Positions 7,415 to 16,703 of a stretch of DNA of 38,236 nucleotides are shown piece after piece; position 1 is the stretch's first letter, and the number at the start of each line of letters is the position of its first letter. The notes beneath the pieces were generated by a model. The model had not been told where the DNA came from. It did not search any database and saw only the letters and a list, made by a program, of their open reading frames with translations. This DNA is from Scybalenecus merdavium. GTDB lineage: Bacteria; Bacillota; Clostridia; Oscillospirales; Acutalibacteraceae. Made by a program: the position numbers and the translations under genes. The DNA lies in NCBI GenBank assembly GCA_018714405.1, contig DVNM01000021.1, positions 1-38,236 of the forward strand, written 5' to 3'.

Positions 7415-8679
7415 CCCCTTTTTTTCATATGGATCCCAAAATTGAGGCAGCGGCTGCGCGTGCATCTGAACTGGCCAGGCCGCAGTTTGACAAAATAGAT
7501 GAGATCACAGAGTATAATCAGCTTAAGGTGCAAAAGGCTTTCATTGACGCCGGCGTCAGCGAAAGCCACTTTGTCGCTTCCACCGGCTACGGCTATGACG
7601 ACCGCGGCCGCGAAACGCTGGACCGCGTCTGGGCGCAGGTCTTCGGGTGTGAATCGGCTTTGGTGCGGCACAATTTCACCTGCGGCACACACACCTTGGC
7701 CACGGCGCTTTTCGGTGTGCTGCGTCCGGGCGACAAAATGCTGTCGGTAACCGGTACGCCGTATGATACGATCCACAGCGTTATTGGCCTGAGCGGTGAT
7801 AATATGGGTTCGCTCAAGGATTTCGGTGTGCTCTATGAGGAATTGCCGCTGAAAGACGGGCGTGTCGATATGGATGCGCTCAAAACGGCCGTAGATGGTT
7901 CGGTCAAAATGGTCTATATCCAGCGTTCGCGCGGCTACTCGCTGCGCCCGTCGCTTTCGGTTGAAGAGATCGGCCGTATTGCAGATGCCGCTAAGGCGCA
8001 GAACCCGAATGTAATCGTAATGGTTGACAACTGCTACGGCGAATTTGTGGAAAAGAAAGAACCGACGGAGGTCGGTGCTGACCTGGTCGCCGGTTCACTG
8101 ATCAAAAATCCGGGCGGCGGCATTGCGCGCACCGGGGGCTACATTGCCGGGCGCAGCGACCTTGTGGAACAGTGTGCCTACCGGCTGACCACACCGGGGC
8201 TTGGGCGCGAGGTCGGCGCAACGCTCGGCTTTAACCGCGAACTGTACATGGGTCTTTATTTCGCGCCGCACGTGGTCGGCGAAGCGCTGCGCGCTGCGGT
8301 GTTCACGGCCGCGTTTTATACGCAGTTCGGTTACGATGTGACGCCGCGCTATGACGAGGCGCGCTGCGATATCGTGCAGAGCATCGGTCTTGAGAATGAA
8401 GAGAGCCTTGTCGCATTTTGCCAAGGCATTCAAAGCGGCAGCTACATTGATTCCTTTGTGGCGCCCGTTCCGTGGGATATGCCCGGCTATGACAGCCAGG
8501 TCGTTATGGCGGCCGGTGCGTTTACACTGGGCTCGTCGATCGAACTTTCGGCCGATGCGCCGATCCGCCCGCCGTATTATGCCTGGGCGCAGGGCGGCCT
8601 GACCTACCACGGTTCTAAAATCTGCGCCATGATCGCCGCCCAGAAGCTGTTGGAAAGAGGTTTATTGAAGAATGTATAA
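7411..8679 (+). CDS. Methionine gamma-lyase-like PLP protein (aluminium-resistance family)
   Basis: A 422-aa PLP-dependent fold type I protein of the Met_gamma_lyase family (PF06838), often labelled aluminium resistance protein. Features: ASTGYGYDDRGRETLDRV in the N-terminal part (about residues 56-73), the PLP ring-binding aspartate D206 in VMVDNCYGEF, and the Schiff-base lysine K232 in GSLIKNPGGG. The family is related to cystathionine gamma-synthase/methionine gamma-lyase enzymes; a carbon-sulfur lyase reaction is likely, but the physiological substrate is uncertain. ATG at 7411 is preferred over GTG at 7405 because GGAG (7398-7401) is then 9 nt away; it overlaps the upstream stop as ATGA. 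In B. subtilis-like genomes the homologue (YnbB) lies near glutamine-synthetase genes, unlike here. Confidence 0.9.
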   Translation: MTPFFHMDPKIEAAAARASELARPQFDKIDEITEYNQLKVQKAFIDAGVSESHFVASTGYGYDDRGRETLDRVWAQVFGCESALVRHNFTCGTHTLATALFGVLRPGDKMLSVTGTPYDTIHSVIGLSGDNMGSLKDFGVLYEELPLKDGRVDMDALKTAVDGSVKMVYIQRSRGYSLRPSLSVEEIGRIADAAKAQNPNVIVMVDNCYGEFVEKKEPTEVGADLVAGSLIKNPGGGIARTGGYIAGRSDLVEQCAYRLTTPGLGREVGATLGFNRELYMGLYFAPHVVGEALRAAVFTAAFYTQFGYDVTPRYDEARCDIVQSIGLENEESLVAFCQGIQSGSYIDSFVAPVPWDMPGYDSQVVMAAGAFTLGSSIELSADAPIRPPYYAWAQGGLTYHGSKICAMIAAQKLLERGLLKNV

Positions 8680-9358
8680 TTTTAAAGGCATTTCACCGCA
8701 GACGATACAGCTGCTTTGTGAAAACCGTTTTCAGGACTCCAAGCCGTTTTACGAGGCACATAAAGAGGAGATCAAGCAGGGCGCTGTTGTGCCAATGCGC
8801 CAGATCATGCTGGATCTTTCCGGCCAGCTTTGTGAACTGGACGATAAAATGTATACGAATCCGCTCTATACGGTTTCCAGGGTACGCCGCGACACGCGCC
8901 GCACCAAGTCTAAATTGCTTTACCGTGAAAATCTGTGGGTCATGTTTCGGCGCAATAAATTTGAATACCCGAACGCGCCGTTTATGTGGTTTGAATTTAC
9001 GCCCGGTGCTTACAGTTACGGCATTGGCATGTGGTGCGACCGGCCTGTGCAGATGGATGTGGTGCGTGCGCACATCAAGGCGCATCCGCGCAGGTTTTTA
9101 AAAGCCGCCGGGCAGCTGCTGGAAAACGGGTTTGTGTACGACTCTGAGTTCTATAAAAAAGACCGCGACCCTTCTGCACCGGATTCCGTCAAACCGTATA
9201 TCAATTCCAAATATATTGAGTTTTTACATACTGATACCGATCTCTCAAAAATCAACAGTCCGGCTCTGATCGATGAGCTGAAAGCGTTTATCGACCTCGC
9301 TTCTCCGATGTACCGGTTTTTGATCGATGCTTACGAGGAGATCGTGGCGAGCGAATAA
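8672..9358 (+). CDS. DUF2461 family protein
   Basis: A 228-aa cytoplasmic protein of the DUF2461 (TIGR02453-like) family, function unknown. Recognisable features are the N-terminal ENRFQDSKPFYEAHKEEIK segment, the VSRVRRDTRRTKSKLLYREN stretch early in the domain, and the aromatic-rich core PFMWFEFTPGAYSYGIGMW. The start overlaps the upstream stop by 8 nt; AAGAGG lies about 11 nt upstream. A 21-nt gap then leads to addB. Homologues occur widely as single-domain proteins and give no clear functional clue. Confidence 0.88.
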   Translation: MYNFKGISPQTIQLLCENRFQDSKPFYEAHKEEIKQGAVVPMRQIMLDLSGQLCELDDKMYTNPLYTVSRVRRDTRRTKSKLLYRENLWVMFRRNKFEYPNAPFMWFEFTPGAYSYGIGMWCDRPVQMDVVRAHIKAHPRRFLKAAGQLLENGFVYDSEFYKKDRDPSAPDSVKPYINSKYIEFLHTDTDLSKINSPALIDELKAFIDLASPMYRFLIDAYEEIVASE

Positions 9359-9379
9359 TAGACAATAAAGGACAAAAAT

Positions 9380-12300
9380 ATGATTCAACTGGTTCTCGGC
9401 CGCTCCGGCAGTGCAAAAACAGAATATGTATTTGACCAGATCGCACAGGCGGCGGCTGCCGGCCGGGAAGTGGTTCTGATCGTGCCGGAGCAGTGCTCGT
9501 TTGTGTCGGAGTGCCGTCTGCTCGAAAAACTGGGCGAGGGACTGATGGGGCGCGTCTCGTGCCAAAGCTTTCGCAGCCTTTTGTATGAGGTGCAGCGCTG
9601 CTACGGCGGCCGTACGCCGCATGCGCTGTCGCGCGGCGCCAAGGCCGTGTGCATGAAAAAAGCCATAGACGCGTCTGCGCCGCAGCTGCAGCTTTATCGC
9701 AAAAATACATCCAGCAATGCTTTTGTGTCTTCGATGATCGCGGCTTATGATGAGTTTAAAAATGCCGGCATCGGCGCGCAGGCGCTTTTGGATGTGCGTG
9801 AACAGGTCAGTAAAAATTCTTTAAAAGCAAAGCTTTTTGATTTGTCTGCTGTTATGCAGGCGTATGATGAAATGGTGGAAAGCACCTATTTTGATTACGC
9901 ATATGAGCTTGATCAGTTGCACCGCCTTTTGTGCAAATATGACTATTTTGCTGGCAAGTCGGTTTTTGTGGATGGGTTCTTGACGTTCGGCGATCTGGAA
10001 TATAAGATTTTGTTCTCCATTCTTATGCAGGCACAGAATGTGCAGGTCACTTTCGCCTGCGATACAGATACGCAAAATGCAGAGTATCTGGCGCTTCCGC
10101 TCGATACGCTCCGCCGTGTCCGCACCTTTTTAAATGACAGCGGGCAAAAGCACAGCGAGATCGTTTTACCGCATAACAAGCGCAGCCAAAACGAGGAAAT
10201 GGCGGCGCTGGAGAGGGAATTTGTGCGCTTTTCACCGCAGCCGTTTGCGGGCGATGTGCAGCATATGCACCTGTTCGCGGCTGCAAGCATTTATGAAGAG
10301 TGCGACCATGTTGCCATGCAGATCCATAAGCTGTTGCGCACCGGCGTGTGCGCGGCAAAGGACATTGCCGTCATCACAAGAAATATGGACATGTACGGTG
10401 CGCCGATGCGCAGCGCCTTTGACAAATTTGACGTGCCGTATTTTCGCGACGAGCGGCACAGCATTTTTGTGCAGCCGCTTATCGTGTTCGTCGACTATCT
10501 TTTCCGCATGATCCGCTGCTCATTTCGAATGGATGATGTGCTGTCTTTTGCGAAATCCGGTATACCGGATCTGAACACGAACGAGATCGCGCTGCTGGAA
10601 AACTATGCGATCGTCTGGCGCGTGCGCGGCCGGCAGTGGTTTGATGATTTTACAAACCCGCCCGACGGGCTGAATGCCAAGCTGGACGAACGCCAGGCCA
10701 AAAAGCTGGAGAAGATCAACGAGATACGGCGCCGGCTGATCCTGCCGGTGCTCAAGTTCCGCAAGGACTGCAAAGAGGCAACCGGGGCGCAAATCTGTGA
10801 AAGGCTCTATGCGTTTCTTTTGGATTCCGATGCCAGAACTTCGCTGAAAAAGCGCGCGGCTTATTTTGCAAAAAACGGCATGAGTGCGCTGGCGCAGGAG
10901 CAGGACGCCGTCTGGAAGCTGATGATGCAGATACTCTCTGAACTGCACACCGTGCTTGGCGACACGCCGATGTCACTGCGTACATTTTACGAGTATTATT
11001 CCGTCATGGTGCAGAACACAGACCTTGGCGCGCTGCCGGAGGGCATCGGCAATGTGCAGTTCGGCCAGGCGGACCGCATCCGGCCGGATCGTGTAAAAAC
11101 GGTGTTTGTTGTCGGCTTGAATGAGGGCGAATTCCCGAAAAACGGCGGCGCCGACAGTCTGATCACACCGGCGGAACGCAGGCTTATGGAAAAACCGTTT
11201 CGCCAGCTCGGCAAGGAGATGCCAGGGTCTGATGCGTTTTTGCTGGCTTATGAGCGCATCCATGCCTACATGGCTTTTACATGTGCAAGTGAGCAGGCGT
11301 TTTTTTCTTATTCTGCGCAGCTGCAGGGCAGTAAAAGCGAACCCGGGATTTTTGTGCATCGTCTGCAAAAAATCTTTCCTGCGCTAAAGGCCGTGCGCCG
11401 GACCGGGCAGGAGCCTGAACAGCTGTCGCTTGCTGAAACCAAGTCAGCAGCCTTTGAGCAGATGTGTGCCGGGTGGGATCGTGATACAACGCTGGAGGCA
11501 ACGCTGAAAGCCTATTTTAAAAAGGATGCTGCTTATAAAGGCGCTTACGCCGGCGTGGCTCTGCAAAACGGCACGCAGCCGATTTCGATTCAGGACACGT
11601 CGCTTTCCCGCGCGCTGTTTGGGAATGAGATGCGCCTGTCGCCGTCCAGGATCGAGGAATTTTATACCTGCCCGTTTCGCTATTTCTGCCGCTTCGGCGT
11701 GCAGGCATACCCGCTTCGATCGGCGGAGCTGGATCCAATGCAGACCGGCACGATCGTGCATTACATATTGGAAAACATTTTAAAAGAAAATACAAAGACA
11801 CAGTTTTTGGCTTATGACGACCGGCAACTTGCCGAACAGGCTTATTCGCTGATTTGCCGTTATGTGCAGGAAAATATCAGCGTAGACGAAGCGTACTCCA
11901 AAAAGCTCAATTACGACATTGAGCGGCTGAAATGGATGGCGGCTGATGTACTGGCGCGCCTGCAGCAGGAGTTTGCGCAATCCGATTTTGAACCGTTTGG
12001 CTTTGAGGTGCGCGTGGCGCCGGACGGCGCTGTACAGGCGCCTGTCTTTCCGACGGAATACGGCCACGTCCTTTTAAACGGCACTGTTGACCGTGTAGAC
12101 CGTTATGTGGGCGAGCAGGGCGTTTATCTGCGCGTTGTCGACTACAAGACCGGCAGCAAAAAATTTATGCTCAGCGACTTGCTCGTCGGTTTGAATTTGC
12201 AGATGTTTATTTACCTGTTTGCCCTTTGTGAGGATCGGGAATACTCGGGCGGCGCCAAGCCGGCCGGTGTACTTTACATGCCTTCGGGCGGGGGAATGGA

Positions 12301-12745
12301 GTATGTTTCGCGCGGGGATATGGAAAAATTGCAGGCAAAAAAAGATAAGCGTTTTCAGATGATGGGTCTTGTGCTCGACGATGCCGGGGTGCTTTATGCC
12401 ATGGAAAAAGACCCGGGCGCGCATTTCCTGCCTGTAAAACAGCTGCGCGGCGGTGGCCTTGGCGGAAATCTTGCCAGCGCAAAGCAGTTTGCACTGCTTA
12501 AAGACAAAATAGGCAGCCTGGTATCGCAGATGGGCAACGGGCTTTGCAGCGGCCATATTGCACAGCATCCGGCACTGCACACCTCGGGCAGCCGCCTGCC
12601 GTGTGAATACTGCGATTATGTCAGCGTCTGCGCCAACCGCCGCCGTATCGAGCCGCGCGAAATTTTGGACGCGGATAACGCCAAAGTATTTGAAATGCTG
12701 CAAAAGGAGGCGCACCATGACGAACTGGACACCGCAACAAAATAA
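9380..12745 (+). CDS. addB: ATP-dependent helicase/nuclease subunit B AddB
   Basis: 1121-aa subunit of the AddAB helicase-nuclease, which resects double-strand breaks and recognises Chi-like sites before RecA loading. The N-terminus carries a Walker A-like motif GRSGSAKT (K13). The C-terminal RecB-type nuclease has GTIVHYILEN and VVDYKTG (D921, K923). Four cysteines of the predicted iron-sulfur cluster, C764 (YTCPFRYFC), C1075, C1078 and C1084 (CEYCDYVSVC), reproduce the spacing known for AddB. AAAGGA (9367-9372) lies 7 nt before the ATG. The 3' end overlaps addA by 29 nt, typical of co-translated partner subunits. Confidence 0.96.
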   Translation: MIQLVLGRSGSAKTEYVFDQIAQAAAAGREVVLIVPEQCSFVSECRLLEKLGEGLMGRVSCQSFRSLLYEVQRCYGGRTPHALSRGAKAVCMKKAIDASAPQLQLYRKNTSSNAFVSSMIAAYDEFKNAGIGAQALLDVREQVSKNSLKAKLFDLSAVMQAYDEMVESTYFDYAYELDQLHRLLCKYDYFAGKSVFVDGFLTFGDLEYKILFSILMQAQNVQVTFACDTDTQNAEYLALPLDTLRRVRTFLNDSGQKHSEIVLPHNKRSQNEEMAALEREFVRFSPQPFAGDVQHMHLFAAASIYEECDHVAMQIHKLLRTGVCAAKDIAVITRNMDMYGAPMRSAFDKFDVPYFRDERHSIFVQPLIVFVDYLFRMIRCSFRMDDVLSFAKSGIPDLNTNEIALLENYAIVWRVRGRQWFDDFTNPPDGLNAKLDERQAKKLEKINEIRRRLILPVLKFRKDCKEATGAQICERLYAFLLDSDARTSLKKRAAYFAKNGMSALAQEQDAVWKLMMQILSELHTVLGDTPMSLRTFYEYYSVMVQNTDLGALPEGIGNVQFGQADRIRPDRVKTVFVVGLNEGEFPKNGGADSLITPAERRLMEKPFRQLGKEMPGSDAFLLAYERIHAYMAFTCASEQAFFSYSAQLQGSKSEPGIFVHRLQKIFPALKAVRRTGQEPEQLSLAETKSAAFEQMCAGWDRDTTLEATLKAYFKKDAAYKGAYAGVALQNGTQPISIQDTSLSRALFGNEMRLSPSRIEEFYTCPFRYFCRFGVQAYPLRSAELDPMQTGTIVHYILENILKENTKTQFLAYDDRQLAEQAYSLICRYVQENISVDEAYSKKLNYDIERLKWMAADVLARLQQEFAQSDFEPFGFEVRVAPDGAVQAPVFPTEYGHVLLNGTVDRVDRYVGEQGVYLRVVDYKTGSKKFMLSDLLVGLNLQMFIYLFALCEDREYSGGAKPAGVLYMPSGGGMEYVSRGDMEKLQAKKDKRFQMMGLVLDDAGVLYAMEKDPGAHFLPVKQLRGGGLGGNLASAKQFALLKDKIGSLVSQMGNGLCSGHIAQHPALHTSGSRLPCEYCDYVSVCANRRRIEPREILDADNAKVFEMLQKEAHHDELDTATK

Positions 12746-15700
12746 TGCCATCTATGCGTCGGGTACGAACCTTCTTGTTTCGGCCGGCGCGGGCTCAGGC
12801 AAAACGGCTGTACTGTCAGAGCGTGTTGTGCAGAAAATTGCGCAGGGGGCGTCGGTAGAGCGCTTTTTGATCGTAACATTCACAAATGCCGCTGCGGCGG
12901 AAATGCGTGCGCGTATTTCGGCGAAGCTGGCGGATTTAAGCGAGTCGAACCCCGGCGACCGGCACCTGCGTGCGCAGACGGCGCGCATCAATACGGCTGA
13001 GATCTGCACGATCGATGCATTTTGTGCCGGGCTTGTGCGTGAAAATTTCGAGACGCTCGGTATAGAACGGGACTTTTCCGTGCTGGATACGCCGGATGCG
13101 CAGGTGCTGCAGCACGAGGCGCTTGCCAATGTGCTTGAACCGCGCTATGATGCGCGAAGCAGTGCTTTTACGCGTCTGATCGAACTGCTGTCGGGCGCCA
13201 AAAATACACAGGCATTCGAGAAAACGGTTCAGGAGCTTTACAGCTATATTATGGTGCAGGCCGATCCTTTGAAGTGGCTGCAGCAGATGTGTGTGCTTTA
13301 TGACCCTGAGAACGAGTCCGGCCCCGAGCGCTGGTGTGAAATATTGCAGCGCGATTATGAGGGCGGGCTGCAATATGCCTGCAACATGTATGCAAGCATT
13401 CGCGCTTCGCTTACGCCGGATGACTGCATGTTTGACGGGTACAGCGCGCTGATCGAACGCGAAGAAGCGCTTTTAAAGAAGTTGCAGGCGCAGCTTGGCA
13501 GTTTGGCGGCTTGCCGCGATCTGGTGCAGAACTTTTCCATGGAGAGCATGCCGCGCAGCCCTAAAGGCTATATTTCACCGGTTAAAGCTGCGCTCAGCGC
13601 CGTGCGGAAATTTGTAAGAGAAAATATTTTGAATGCGCCGTATCTGCAGATCGACTTGCAGCAGGCGAGGGAAGATATGGATTATCTGTACCCCTGCGTT
13701 TGTGAACTCTATGAGATCGTGCGTGACTACAGCGCTGAACTTTTGCGGCTGAAAAAAGAGCAAAATGCCTATGAATTCAGCGACATTGCGCAGTTTGCGC
13801 TTTCGCTTGTGGCAGATTTCAGCGGTGAAACGCCCCGAAAAACAGCATTTGCTCGGGAATTGTCGGAAAAATATGATGAAATTTTGGTGGATGAGTACCA
13901 GGACACGAATCGTGCGCAGGATTTCCTGTTTACCTGCATTTCCAACGGACACAATCTGTTTGTCGTGGGCGATGTCAAACAGAGCATCTACGGTTTTCGT
14001 CTGGCCATGCCGGAGATTTTTGTGGATCGGCTCAATTCTTATTTTGATTACGATCCGAACGAGCCTGTCTCATCCCGCATTTATCTGAATAAGAATTTTC
14101 GCTCCCGTGACGATATCTGCCGCTATACGAACTTTCTTTTTTCCAAGATATTTTCGCCGCAAGTCGGCGGCCTCGCTTATGACCGTAATGAGTACTTAAA
14201 TGCCGGCGCCGTGTATCCGCCTGCCAAAAGCGCCTGCATCAGCCTGCGCGTTGTGCGCGACGATGCTTCTGCCGCAGAGGATAAGACGGAAAATGAAGCA
14301 CAGGCAGTGGCAGATTTTATTTTGGAAAAAATTTCAGGCGGCATGACTGTGTCGGATAAGAGCAGCCCTGCAGGCGTGCGGCCGATCGAATTCGGTGACT
14401 TTGCCGTTTTGTTCCGAAAGGGCAAGGGAACGATCGAAAAGTTTGCTAAGGTCTTTGCCGAAAACGGCATTCCGGTCGCGGCGGAAAATGCCCAGCCGCT
14501 TTTCAAAACGCGCGAGGTCATGCTTTTGCTGTCGCTGCTGCGTACGGTGGACAATCCCACAAACGATATTGCCGTGCTCAGCGTACTGATGTCGGGCATC
14601 TTTGGCTTTAGCGCAGATGACATTGCACGGCTGAAAGTGCAGGGCGGCGCTGTACGCAAAAATCTTTACACGCTGCTTTTGGCGCAGCGCGATCATGAAA
14701 AGGTGAAGCGTTTTCTGGATTTTATCGATAAATACCGCAATCTTGCCGTGGCAGTCAGCTGCAGCGAACTGATCATTCAGATCATGCAGGATACACTGTT
14801 TATCGCGCTGATGGCCTCTGCCGGCGAATACGAAAACAGCCGTATGAACCTGATGAAATTCGTGGATCTTGCGGCGCGGTATGATTATGGAGATACGCGA
14901 GGTCTTTCTTCTTTCCTGCATTACATTGACCGCATTCTTGCGTCAGACGCTGTCAAAAGCGCTTCTGGCGACGGGGGCAGCAACGCCGTTCGTTTGATGA
15001 CGGTGCACAAATCAAAAGGGCTTGAGTTCCCGTTTGTCATTCTTGCCGGTACGGCTTCACGCTACAATCAGCAGGACACGGTCAAACGCGTTTTGATCCA
15101 CCCGTCGGCCGGGCTTGGCATGCAGTGCCTGAATGAATCGCTGCGCTGCCGCTACAATACGCTGGCTTATGACGCAGTGAAAAAAGAGATGGAAAAAGAC
15201 GCTATGAGCGAAAATGTGCGCGTGCTCTATGTGGCGCTGACGCGCGCAAAGGAGAGTTTTGCGGCGTTTATGACGCTGAAGGACCCGGAGGGAGCGCTGG
15301 AAAAGTTTGCCGGCAAAATCTCTTTTGCAGATGGCCGAATCGATCCGTATTTGTGCCAATCCGCCGGCAGCGATTCTGCACTTTTGCTGATGACGGCATT
15401 GTTTCATCCGGCAGCTGCCGCGCTTTGCACACAGCCGCCGCATTTGCCTGAAATTCCGGATTTTCAGATGGATGTGAAAATCGTCTCTGCACAGCCTTTG
15501 CCGCAGCAGGAAGCGGCAGCCGGTGTTTCCCGGCCGGATCCCGGCATGCTGGCGCAGCTTACAGAACGTTTTGCTTTTCAGTGCGACCGTTCTCTGTCGA
15601 AGATCGCAGCCAAGCGCAACGCTTCGGAACTGGACCGGGTAAGCGGCGATCTGGAATTTTACTTTACGGAAAAGCCGGATTTTGCGCAAGCGCCCGGCAA

Positions 15701-16202
15701 GGCCGGTACGCTGGGCGGCACGGCCATGCATTTGTTCATGCAGTATTGTGATTATAAAGCGGCTGCAGCGGATCTGGATGGGGAAGTGCAGCGGCTGCAT
15801 AGGGAAAATAAGCTGACGCAGGAAGAGGTACGGCTTTTGGACCTTGAGGCGCTGAGGGCGTTTTTCGCTTCTTCGCTGGCATCACGCATTTTGCAAAGCA
15901 GCTGTTGCCGGCGTGAGTGCAGGCTGCTTTCGTTTCAGCCTGTGTCGGTGGTCGAAAATATGGACTCTGACCAAAAGATTTTGGTACAGGGCATTGCCGA
16001 CTGTATCTTTGAGGAAAGCGGTGCGCTTGTGCTGGTCGATTTTAAAACGGACCGTGTAAAAGAAGCGTCGCAGCTTTCTGCGCACTACAGCCGGCAGATG
16101 GCGTTTTATAAAACGGCAGCTGAAAAACAGTTCGGCCTGCCGGTAAAAGAAGTCATTTTATACTCCTTTTCGCTTTGCTACGGTTGTAAAATAGAAATTT
16201 AA
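12717..16202 (+). CDS. addA: ATP-dependent helicase/nuclease subunit A AddA
   Basis: 1161-aa UvrD-type SF1 helicase with a C-terminal nuclease; partner of AddB. Motifs in order: Walker A SAGAGSGKT (K29), motif Ia TFTNAAAAEMRAR, motif II DEYQDTN (D392/E393), motif III VGDVKQSIYGFR, motif V MTVHKSKGLEF, motif VI VRVLYVALTRAKE, and the RecB-type nuclease residues LVDFKTDR (D1108, K1110). The ATG at 12717 is chosen because AAAAGGAGG (12702-12710) stands 6 nt upstream and the protein then starts with the family-typical MTNWTPQQNNAI; longer upstream reading in frame overlaps the end of addB and lacks such a site. Last gene of the left operon; a terminator follows. Confidence 0.96.
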   Translation: MTNWTPQQNNAIYASGTNLLVSAGAGSGKTAVLSERVVQKIAQGASVERFLIVTFTNAAAAEMRARISAKLADLSESNPGDRHLRAQTARINTAEICTIDAFCAGLVRENFETLGIERDFSVLDTPDAQVLQHEALANVLEPRYDARSSAFTRLIELLSGAKNTQAFEKTVQELYSYIMVQADPLKWLQQMCVLYDPENESGPERWCEILQRDYEGGLQYACNMYASIRASLTPDDCMFDGYSALIEREEALLKKLQAQLGSLAACRDLVQNFSMESMPRSPKGYISPVKAALSAVRKFVRENILNAPYLQIDLQQAREDMDYLYPCVCELYEIVRDYSAELLRLKKEQNAYEFSDIAQFALSLVADFSGETPRKTAFARELSEKYDEILVDEYQDTNRAQDFLFTCISNGHNLFVVGDVKQSIYGFRLAMPEIFVDRLNSYFDYDPNEPVSSRIYLNKNFRSRDDICRYTNFLFSKIFSPQVGGLAYDRNEYLNAGAVYPPAKSACISLRVVRDDASAAEDKTENEAQAVADFILEKISGGMTVSDKSSPAGVRPIEFGDFAVLFRKGKGTIEKFAKVFAENGIPVAAENAQPLFKTREVMLLLSLLRTVDNPTNDIAVLSVLMSGIFGFSADDIARLKVQGGAVRKNLYTLLLAQRDHEKVKRFLDFIDKYRNLAVAVSCSELIIQIMQDTLFIALMASAGEYENSRMNLMKFVDLAARYDYGDTRGLSSFLHYIDRILASDAVKSASGDGGSNAVRLMTVHKSKGLEFPFVILAGTASRYNQQDTVKRVLIHPSAGLGMQCLNESLRCRYNTLAYDAVKKEMEKDAMSENVRVLYVALTRAKESFAAFMTLKDPEGALEKFAGKISFADGRIDPYLCQSAGSDSALLLMTALFHPAAAALCTQPPHLPEIPDFQMDVKIVSAQPLPQQEAAAGVSRPDPGMLAQLTERFAFQCDRSLSKIAAKRNASELDRVSGDLEFYFTEKPDFAQAPGKAGTLGGTAMHLFMQYCDYKAAAADLDGEVQRLHRENKLTQEEVRLLDLEALRAFFASSLASRILQSSCCRRECRLLSFQPVSVVENMDSDQKILVQGIADCIFEESGALVLVDFKTDRVKEASQLSAHYSRQMAFYKTAAEKQFGLPVKEVILYSFSLCYGCKIEI

Positions 16203-16231
16203 TCACTTGGTTTTATAACTTTAACGTATGA

Positions 16232-16272
16232 AAAAGGACATGTGTTTCATTGGAAGCATGTGTTCTTTTTTT
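16232..16272 (+). terminator. Terminator of the ligA-addA operon
   Basis: AAAAGGACATGTG (16232-16244) pairs with CATGTGTTCTTTT (about 16257-16269) with three G-U wobbles around a 12-nt loop, and the right arm runs into a seven-T tract. It lies 30 nt after the addA stop: a good rho-independent terminator. Confidence 0.8.
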
Positions 16273-16437
16273 GTGTTTTGATACACAATTTGTCGCTGAT
16301 AAAAGACGATATTTATCAAACAGTCTAATTATAGACGAAAAATCGTTTGAAAAATAATTATTTTGTGAATTAAAAATCTATATTTTTAATAATTCAAAAA
16401 AATATATTCAGTTTTTCTAAAAAACGGAAAAAATTTA

Positions 16438-16466
16438 TTGCTATTTTATTAACAATACAGTATACT
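16438..16466 (+). promoter_or_regulatory. Candidate promoter for the secreted repeat proteins
   Basis: TTGCTA (16438-16443) and TATACT (16461-16466) are separated by 17 nt, matching 4/6 and 5/6 of the sigma-A consensus. A second TATAAT (16467-16472) lies just downstream but would need a 23-nt spacer. Long A/T runs precede the -35. The predicted leader before the gene at 16704 is about 230 nt. Confidence 0.5.
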
Positions 16467-16628
16467 TATAATTGCGGATTTGTGAAAAATATATATAAAT
16501 TTATAAAACAGAATTTTTTTTTAAGACAAATATTATAAATTCGCTTATTTGGTTTTATATATTTAGAAAACATTTATTTAAGTATTTTCGTGATCCGTCT
16601 ATAAATAGATTCCGTTGGCATGTAATTC

Positions 16629-16675
16629 ATCACGTTTTGCGCACGGTGATGACTGCATATAGATGCTTCGGCATC
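16629..16675 (+). promoter_or_regulatory. Two hairpins in the leader, one with a UUCG tetraloop
   Basis: CATCACGT and ACGGTGATG (16629-16652) can form an imperfect stem with one bulged G. Close behind, GATGC-TTCG-GCATC (16662-16675) forms a perfect 5-bp stem closed by C(UUCG)G, an exceptionally stable tetraloop. The Shine-Dalgarno GGAGGTG starts 14 nt later. Without a T-run this is not a terminator; it may stabilise the mRNA 5' end or keep the ribosome site open. Confidence 0.5.
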
Positions 16676-16703
16676 AAATTATTTTATTGGAGGTGCAAAA
16701 AAT

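Larger units (their letters stand above)
16203..16703. other. AT-rich intergenic region before the surface-protein genes
   Basis: After the addA terminator (16232-16272) the sequence becomes strongly A/T-rich up to about 16620, unlike the flanking coding DNA. I find no ORF of merit. It contains a promoter-like pair (16438-16466), and downstream two small hairpins in the presumed leader (16629-16652 and 16662-16675). The A/T tracts just upstream of the promoter could act as UP elements. No riboswitch class that I know could be matched. Confidence 0.6.

Noticed and set aside
12558..12716. Longer addA reading frame starting inside addB
   Set aside because: No ribosome site; the family N-terminus and a strong AAAAGGAGG support the start at 12717.
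16560..16690. Riboswitch in the leader of the surface operon
   Set aside because: I compared by eye with cyclic-di-GMP and other common aptamer patterns and found no conserved core; only simple hairpins are present.
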